Shown here one piece after another: positions 61,950 through 64,000 of a DNA stretch of 64,000 bases. Source of the stretch: Alienimonas sp043951915 (lineage in GTDB: Bacteria; Planctomycetota; Planctomycetia; Planctomycetales; Planctomycetaceae); the NCBI RefSeq assembly GCF_043951915.1, contig NZ_JBINJD010000002.1:10886-74885 (forward strand). The letters are read 5' to 3'. A program made the position numbers and the translations under genes. Under the pieces are notes generated by a model, which saw nothing but the letters and a program-made list of their open reading frames with translations, was not told the origin of the DNA and ran no database searches. How positions within the stretch are numbered: position 1 is the stretch's first letter; each line of letters opens with the position of its first letter.

Positions 61950-62798
61950 ATGACTGACCCCGAACCGATTGCCTCCGGCCCGGTCCCCGAACCGCGCAAG
62001 CCGATGACGTTGCCGCGGTTCGTCGCCGCGAAAGCCGCGGGCCGGAAGCTTGCGGTGTTGACCGCCTACGACGCGCTCACGGCCCGACTGTTCGAGGAAG
62101 CCGGCGTGGACGCCCTGCTGGTCGGGGACACCGTCGGCGTCGTCGTGCAGGGGCACCCGACGACGTTGCCGGTCACGGTCGAGCAGATCGTCTACCACAC
62201 CGCCGCGGTCGTCCGCGGCCGGGACGCCGGCGGGGGGCGGGCGATGGTGATCGCGGACCTGCCGTTCCTCTCCTATCAGACGAGCGTGGCGGACGCCGTC
62301 CGCAACGCCGGCCGCATGTTGAAGGACGCCGGGGCCGAGGCCGTGAAGCTGGAGGGCGGCGGCGTGGACCACGGGGAGACGATCGCCGCGATCGCCGGCG
62401 CCGGCGTTCCGGTGATGGCCCACATCGGCTTGAAGCCGCAAAGCGTGCACGCGGTCGGCGGGCACCGGGTGCAGCGGGACGTGGACGCCCTCGTCGCCGA
62501 CGCCGTGGGCGCCGAGGCCGCCGGGGCCTTCAGCATCGTGTTGGAACTGGTGAACGACGAGACGGCGCAGGCCGTCACGGAAGCGGTCGGCATCCCCACG
62601 ATTGGCATCGGCGCCGGCCCGCACTGCGACGGGCAGGTGCTCGTCGGGGCGGACATGCTGGGCCTGAACCCGGGCTTCGCCCCCAAGTTCCTGAAGAAGT
62701 ACGCCGATCTCGGCGCCGAGACGCTCCGGGCGGCGGCGGCCTTCTGCGAGGAGGTCCGCGACGGCGCCTACCCTGCCGCGGAGCACACGCACGACTGA
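61950..62798 (+). CDS. panB: 3-methyl-2-oxobutanoate hydroxymethyltransferase
   Basis: 282 residues from ATG 61950. It adds a hydroxymethyl group from methylene-tetrahydrofolate to 2-oxoisovalerate in pantothenate synthesis. Family blocks: VLTAYDALTARLFEEAGVDALLVGD, the Mg-binding AMVIADLPFLSYQ, AVKLEGG, PVMAHIGLKPQSVHAVGG and IGIGAGPHCDGQVLV. No pan neighbours are visible. The ATG follows a TACACT hexamer closely, so the leader is very short. The next gene begins 131 bases later. Confidence 0.95.
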   Translation: MTDPEPIASGPVPEPRKPMTLPRFVAAKAAGRKLAVLTAYDALTARLFEEAGVDALLVGDTVGVVVQGHPTTLPVTVEQIVYHTAAVVRGRDAGGGRAMVIADLPFLSYQTSVADAVRNAGRMLKDAGAEAVKLEGGGVDHGETIAAIAGAGVPVMAHIGLKPQSVHAVGGHRVQRDVDALVADAVGAEAAGAFSIVLELVNDETAQAVTEAVGIPTIGIGAGPHCDGQVLVGADMLGLNPGFAPKFLKKYADLGAETLRAAAAFCEEVRDGAYPAAEHTHD

Positions 62799-62929
62799 CG
62801 GCGGGGCCGCGCGGCCCGGCGGCGACAAGAGGGGGGGGAGAGGCGGCGGAAGCGGGGTTCCCCCGCGCCCGAAGCACGATCTACAACGCCGGTTCTCCCC
62901 GGACGTTGACCACCGATCGAGCTCGCCCC

Positions 62930-64000
62930 GTGCGCACGGACGCCACGCGGTTCCCGCCCGCCCTCACCCGCATCGCCGCGACGGCTCGCTCCGTCTCGCA
63001 ACGCGGCGCCCGGGTCGTGCTGAACCACCCCGCCGCCGCCCCCGCGGCGGGCGCCACGCTGGCCGGCGGAGCCCTCGCCTGCGTCTGGACGCAGTGGACG
63101 TTGCGGTTCGGCGGCGACCCCGCGGTGACCTTCGGCGGCCGGGCCGCCGTGCTGATCGGGCTGGCCGCCGCCTGGGCGATCGGCCGGTGCCGGACGGTTC
63201 CGGTTCAGGTTGCGGGCCCGATTGGCGCCGCGGCGGTGGCGCTCGGCCCGCTCTGCCTGACGGCGGCGGAGGCGGTCGCCGGGGCGGCGCCGGCCGGCTG
63301 GCTCGCCGGCGGGAAGGGGGCGGGGTGGCTGACGCTGACGGCCCTCGCGGCTCTCGGCCCGGCGGCCTGCGGGGCGGGGCTGCTCGGCTTCGGACGCGGT
63401 TTCGCCGGCGTGCGATTGTGCGCCGCCGGGCTCGGCGTGGGGCTGTTCGGTTCGCTGCTCGCCCCGGCGACCGGTCTGCAAAACGCGGCCCTCCTCGCCG
63501 CCGGCGGGGCGGTGGCCCTCGCCGGGCTGGCGATGGCGGTTCAGGCCAGGAAGTCCGAGGGGAACGAAAGCGAACCGGCGGTCGGCGCCGCGGTCCGCCG
63601 CGGACGGGGGCGGAGCCTCGACCCGCTGGCCGTCGGCGTGGCGCTGCTGTGCGGGGCGACGGCGGCGGCGGGCCTGCGGGCGGCGGCGGCCTACTTCCCC
63701 GTCACGCTCGAAATCCTGCTCGGCCGGGCGGGGCTGGCCGTCGCGGCCCTGGGCGTCGGCGTGCTGATCGCCGGCCGGCTGCGGCGGGACCGGCGGGCGG
63801 CGGTCGGCGGGACCGTTGCGGTCGCCGGCACGGCGGCGGCGTTCGCGGCCGGCGGGCTCTGGCTGGAACTGAACCTCTGGGCGAACGCCACTCTGGACGC
63901 CCCGTGGCTGCTGACCGACGTGCGGACCCTGTGCGCCGCCGCCTTCCTGCTGCCGGCCGGCGTCGGGGCGGGGCTGGCGGCCCGGGCGACCGCGGCGCCG
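62930..64000 (+). CDS. Polytopic membrane protein, 3' end outside the window
   Basis: A frame from GTG 62930 stays open to the last base (357 codons read). It is Ala/Gly/Leu-rich with about eight to nine hydrophobic segments separated by short loops, plus a longer charged loop (about 205-226, RKSEGNESEP, RRGRGRS). No motif identifies the family. Planctomycetes have spermidine-synthase-like and MFS-like proteins that begin this way, but this cannot be decided without the missing part. Complement-strand frames in the region are short and lack such periodic hydrophobicity. Confidence 0.65.
   Translation, partial: MRTDATRFPPALTRIAATARSVSQRGARVVLNHPAAAPAAGATLAGGALACVWTQWTLRFGGDPAVTFGGRAAVLIGLAAAWAIGRCRTVPVQVAGPIGAAAVALGPLCLTAAEAVAGAAPAGWLAGGKGAGWLTLTALAALGPAACGAGLLGFGRGFAGVRLCAAGLGVGLFGSLLAPATGLQNAALLAAGGAVALAGLAMAVQARKSEGNESEPAVGAAVRRGRGRSLDPLAVGVALLCGATAAAGLRAAAAYFPVTLEILLGRAGLAVAALGVGVLIAGRLRRDRRAAVGGTVAVAGTAAAFAAGGLWLELNLWANATLDAPWLLTDVRTLCAAAFLLPAGVGAGLAARATAAP

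Overview
The window is one stretch of a very G+C-rich bacterial chromosome, with about 53 protein genes, one tRNA gene and many palindromic repeats. The best reading is a planctomycete (Planctomycetota). Three things point there: an alternative complex III (ACIII) operon fused to a caa3-type oxidase operon; a membrane-anchored helix-turn-helix protein with a long Asp/Ser repeat region, a type I associate with this phylum; and dispersed palindromes in most gene ends, with few Shine-Dalgarno sequences. The phylum is an inference from gene content. I cannot place it to genus.

Layout. 1-5.3 kb: a caspase-like protease, the ABC-F translation factor EttA, the acidic HTH membrane protein, and pyrE. 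5.4-8.8 kb (minus): a coupled trio of an M24 peptidase, a KAPA-synthase-like PLP enzyme carrying an in-frame palindromic insertion, and an OleB/haloalkane-dehalogenase-like hydrolase. 9-16.5 kb: an SDR protein, a ZIP metal transporter, a 1338-residue HrpA-type helicase, Pcm and an unknown protein. 16.5-22.7 kb: glutaminyl cyclase and dihydroorotase (minus), then tdh, a Uma2-family gene and kbl (threonine to glycine), hisI and queD. 22.7-24.6 kb: EgtD, tRNA-Ser(UGA) and a diadenylate-cyclase-domain protein.

24.6-43.6 kb is the respiratory core. A RegB/RegA-type redox two-component system ends at a strong terminator. It is followed by actA, actB, actC, an actD-actE fusion, actF, a small membrane protein, SCO1, coxB (with a fused cytochrome c), coxA, coxC, a subunit IV and a second subunit-III-like protein. 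Together these make a complete quinol to cytochrome c to O2 branch. RegB keeps the quinone-site motif and the redox-active cysteine known in the family, so redox control of this branch is a natural hypothesis.

43.7-46.5 kb holds two divergent response regulators, one NarL-type and one sigma-54 activator. 46.5-51.4 kb holds an unknown zinc-ribbon membrane protein, nadB, a GDSL esterase and an aldehyde dehydrogenase. 51.6-55.4 kb is a three-gene envelope-stress-like cluster: an LEA-like membrane protein, a YqjE/holin-III-like protein, and a 780-residue DUF3618 protein with four tandem 66-residue repeats. It is preceded by a near-match to a sigma-54 promoter. 55.6-64 kb: glmS, a coupled minus-strand operon (trxB, VOC protein, unknown, purE, purK), panB, and a membrane protein cut by the window end.

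Three observations stand out. First, palindromic elements supply stop codons to genes on one or both sides, and in one case lie in frame inside a coding sequence. Second, the RegBA pair sits directly before ACIII-caa3. Third, the 66-residue repeat protein and its neighbours form a coherent but undescribed surface/stress module. No CRISPR array, rRNA, insertion sequence or prophage was seen.
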